Shown here one piece after another: positions 63,044 through 64,000 of a stretch of 64,000 nt of DNA. A program made the position numbers and the translations under genes. The notes under the pieces are model-generated. The model had not been told where the DNA came from, searched no databases, and saw only the letters and a list, made by a program, of their open reading frames with translations. How positions within the stretch are numbered: position 1 is the stretch's first letter; each line of letters starts with the position of its first letter. Source of the DNA: Apus apus (Eukaryota; Chordata; Aves; Apodiformes; Apodidae); NCBI RefSeq assembly GCF_020740795.1, contig NC_067285.1, positions 95,749,152-95,813,151 of the forward strand, given 5' to 3'.

Positions 63044-63867
63044 TGGGATGCCATCCAGAGGGACCTGGACAAGCTAGAGAACTGGGGCCAGGTGAACCTT
63101 ACGAGGTTCAACAAGGCGAAGTGCAGGGTCCTGCACCTGGGCTGAGGTAACCCAAGACATGAATACAGGCTGGGGGAAGACACACTTGAGACCAGCCCTG
63201 TGGAAAAAGACCTGGGAGTACTAATGAACCAAAAGCTGGACATGAGCCACTAATGTGCAGTTGTAGCCCAGAAGGCCACCTCCATCCTGGGCTGTATCAA
63301 AAGAAGTGTGGCCAGCAGATCGAGATAGGTGATTCTGCCCCTCTACTCTGCCCTCGTGAGACCTCACCTAGAATACTGCGTACAGCTCTGGTGCCCCCAG
63401 CACAAGAAAGATGTGGACCTATTGGAACATGTCCAGAAAAGGGCCACGAAAATGATTTGGGGCTTGAGCACCTCTCTTATAAGGACAGGCTGAGGGAGTT
63501 GGGATTGTTCAATCTGAAAAAGAGAAGGCTCCAGGGGGATTTCATAGTGGCCTTCCAGTACTTGAAGGGGACCTACAGGAAAGCTGGGGAGGGTCTTTTT
63601 ATAGGGGCTTGCAGTGAGACCAAGCTGAAAGAAGAGAGATTTAGGTTAGAGATCAGGCATAAATTCTTCATTATAAGGGTGGTGAGACACTGGAACAGGC
63701 TGTGCAGAGATGTTGTAGGGGCTCCATCCCTGGAGGTGTTCAAGGGCAGGTCAGATGGAGGTCTGAGCAGCCTGTTCTATTGGAAGGTGTCCCTGCCTAT
63801 GCAGGGGAGTTGGAACTCGATGACCTTTAAGGTCTCTTCCAACTCAAAAAATTATGTGATTCTGTGA
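63044..63867 (+). mobile_element. CR1 LINE inserted into another CR1, plus strand
   Basis: Starts at GGGATGCCATCCAGAGGGAC (just after the RT active site region) and runs to its own 3' end: GGAACTCGATGACCTTTAAG, then a short tail ATTATGTGATTCTGTGA. It encodes a broken ORF2 C-terminus (TRLRELGL-like boxes, [20 protein letters not shown]). The insertion point splits the outer CR1 within the AAGAAGGACATGGACC sequence. The outer copy must therefore be older. Confidence 0.93.
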
Positions 63868-64000
63868 CATGGACCTGTTGAAATTAGTCCAGAAGAGGGT
63901 CACAAAGATGACCAGACAGCTGGAGCACCTCTGCTATGAAGACAGGCTGAGAGAGTTGGGGCTGTTCAGCCTTCAGAAGAGAAGGCTCTAAGGGAGACCC
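63868..64000 (+). mobile_element. CR1 LINE, right part of the interrupted copy (runs off the window)
   Basis: CATGGACCTGTTGAAATTAG, then the GGGTCACAAAGATGACC region, continues exactly where the outer CR1 stopped at 63,043 (CATAAGAAGGA then CATGGACC). It runs off the right edge of the window. Confidence 0.9.

Noticed and set aside
56053..64000. Further upstream TBC1D19 exons
   Set aside because: No minus-strand segment with splice sites and the expected residues was found; the remaining exons should lie beyond the window.

Overview
The window reads as nuclear DNA from a bird. Three things point to this: many CR1 LINE copies with the avian-type 3' tail (octamers of the ATTCTATG kind), AT-rich introns with small GT-AG exons, and two neighbouring genes, STIM2 and TBC1D19, that lie next to each other in the same order and orientation in amniotes (known from human chromosome 4). 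The species cannot be fixed from this sequence. No bacterial, viral, CRISPR or other prokaryote-type locus is present.

Layout, left to right. Bases 1-20,778 are the start of the large first intron of STIM2, which is transcribed on the minus strand; no STIM2 exon 2 was found. The intron holds one CR1 copy, a 52-bp near-perfect inverted repeat 2.5 kb apart, a long AAT microsatellite, and an unexplained GC-richer block with open frames on both strands. About 20,160-21,330 is a CpG island that carries STIM2 exon 1 (signal-peptide exon, CDS 20,779-20,971 minus), with a palindromic CRE, a GC box and an ETS-type site. About 21,330-37,265 is intergenic, with three CR1 pieces and a GC-rich short-period repeat. 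From 37,632 to 56,052 on the minus strand lie the last ten coding exons of TBC1D19, which encode 254 residues of the TBC (Rab-GAP-like) domain and the true C-terminus. A poly(A) signal follows at 37,335-37,340. The 5' half of TBC1D19 lies beyond base 64,000.

The TBC1D19 introns are heavily loaded with CR1. They hold a young copy with an 822-codon uninterrupted ORF2 in the last intron, two head-to-tail copies at 44.8-46.1 kb, a closely related inverted pair at 53.9-55.2 kb (+) and 59.0-60.1 kb (-) flanking two exons, and a CR1-inside-CR1 nest at 61.7-64 kb.

How the genes relate. STIM2 is an ER calcium sensor for store-operated calcium entry. TBC1D19 is a TBC-domain protein; in the exons seen here the canonical catalytic Arg and Gln positions are not conserved. 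The genes are adjacent and co-directional (TBC1D19 upstream, STIM2 downstream), each apparently with its own signals, and nothing shows that they work together. I found no convincing new biological system. The best leads are the open frame upstream of the weak STIM2 start codon, the inverted CR1 pair around two exons, the atypical TBC catalytic motifs, the intact CR1 ORF2, and a small secreted-peptide-like ORF at 17,148-17,411.
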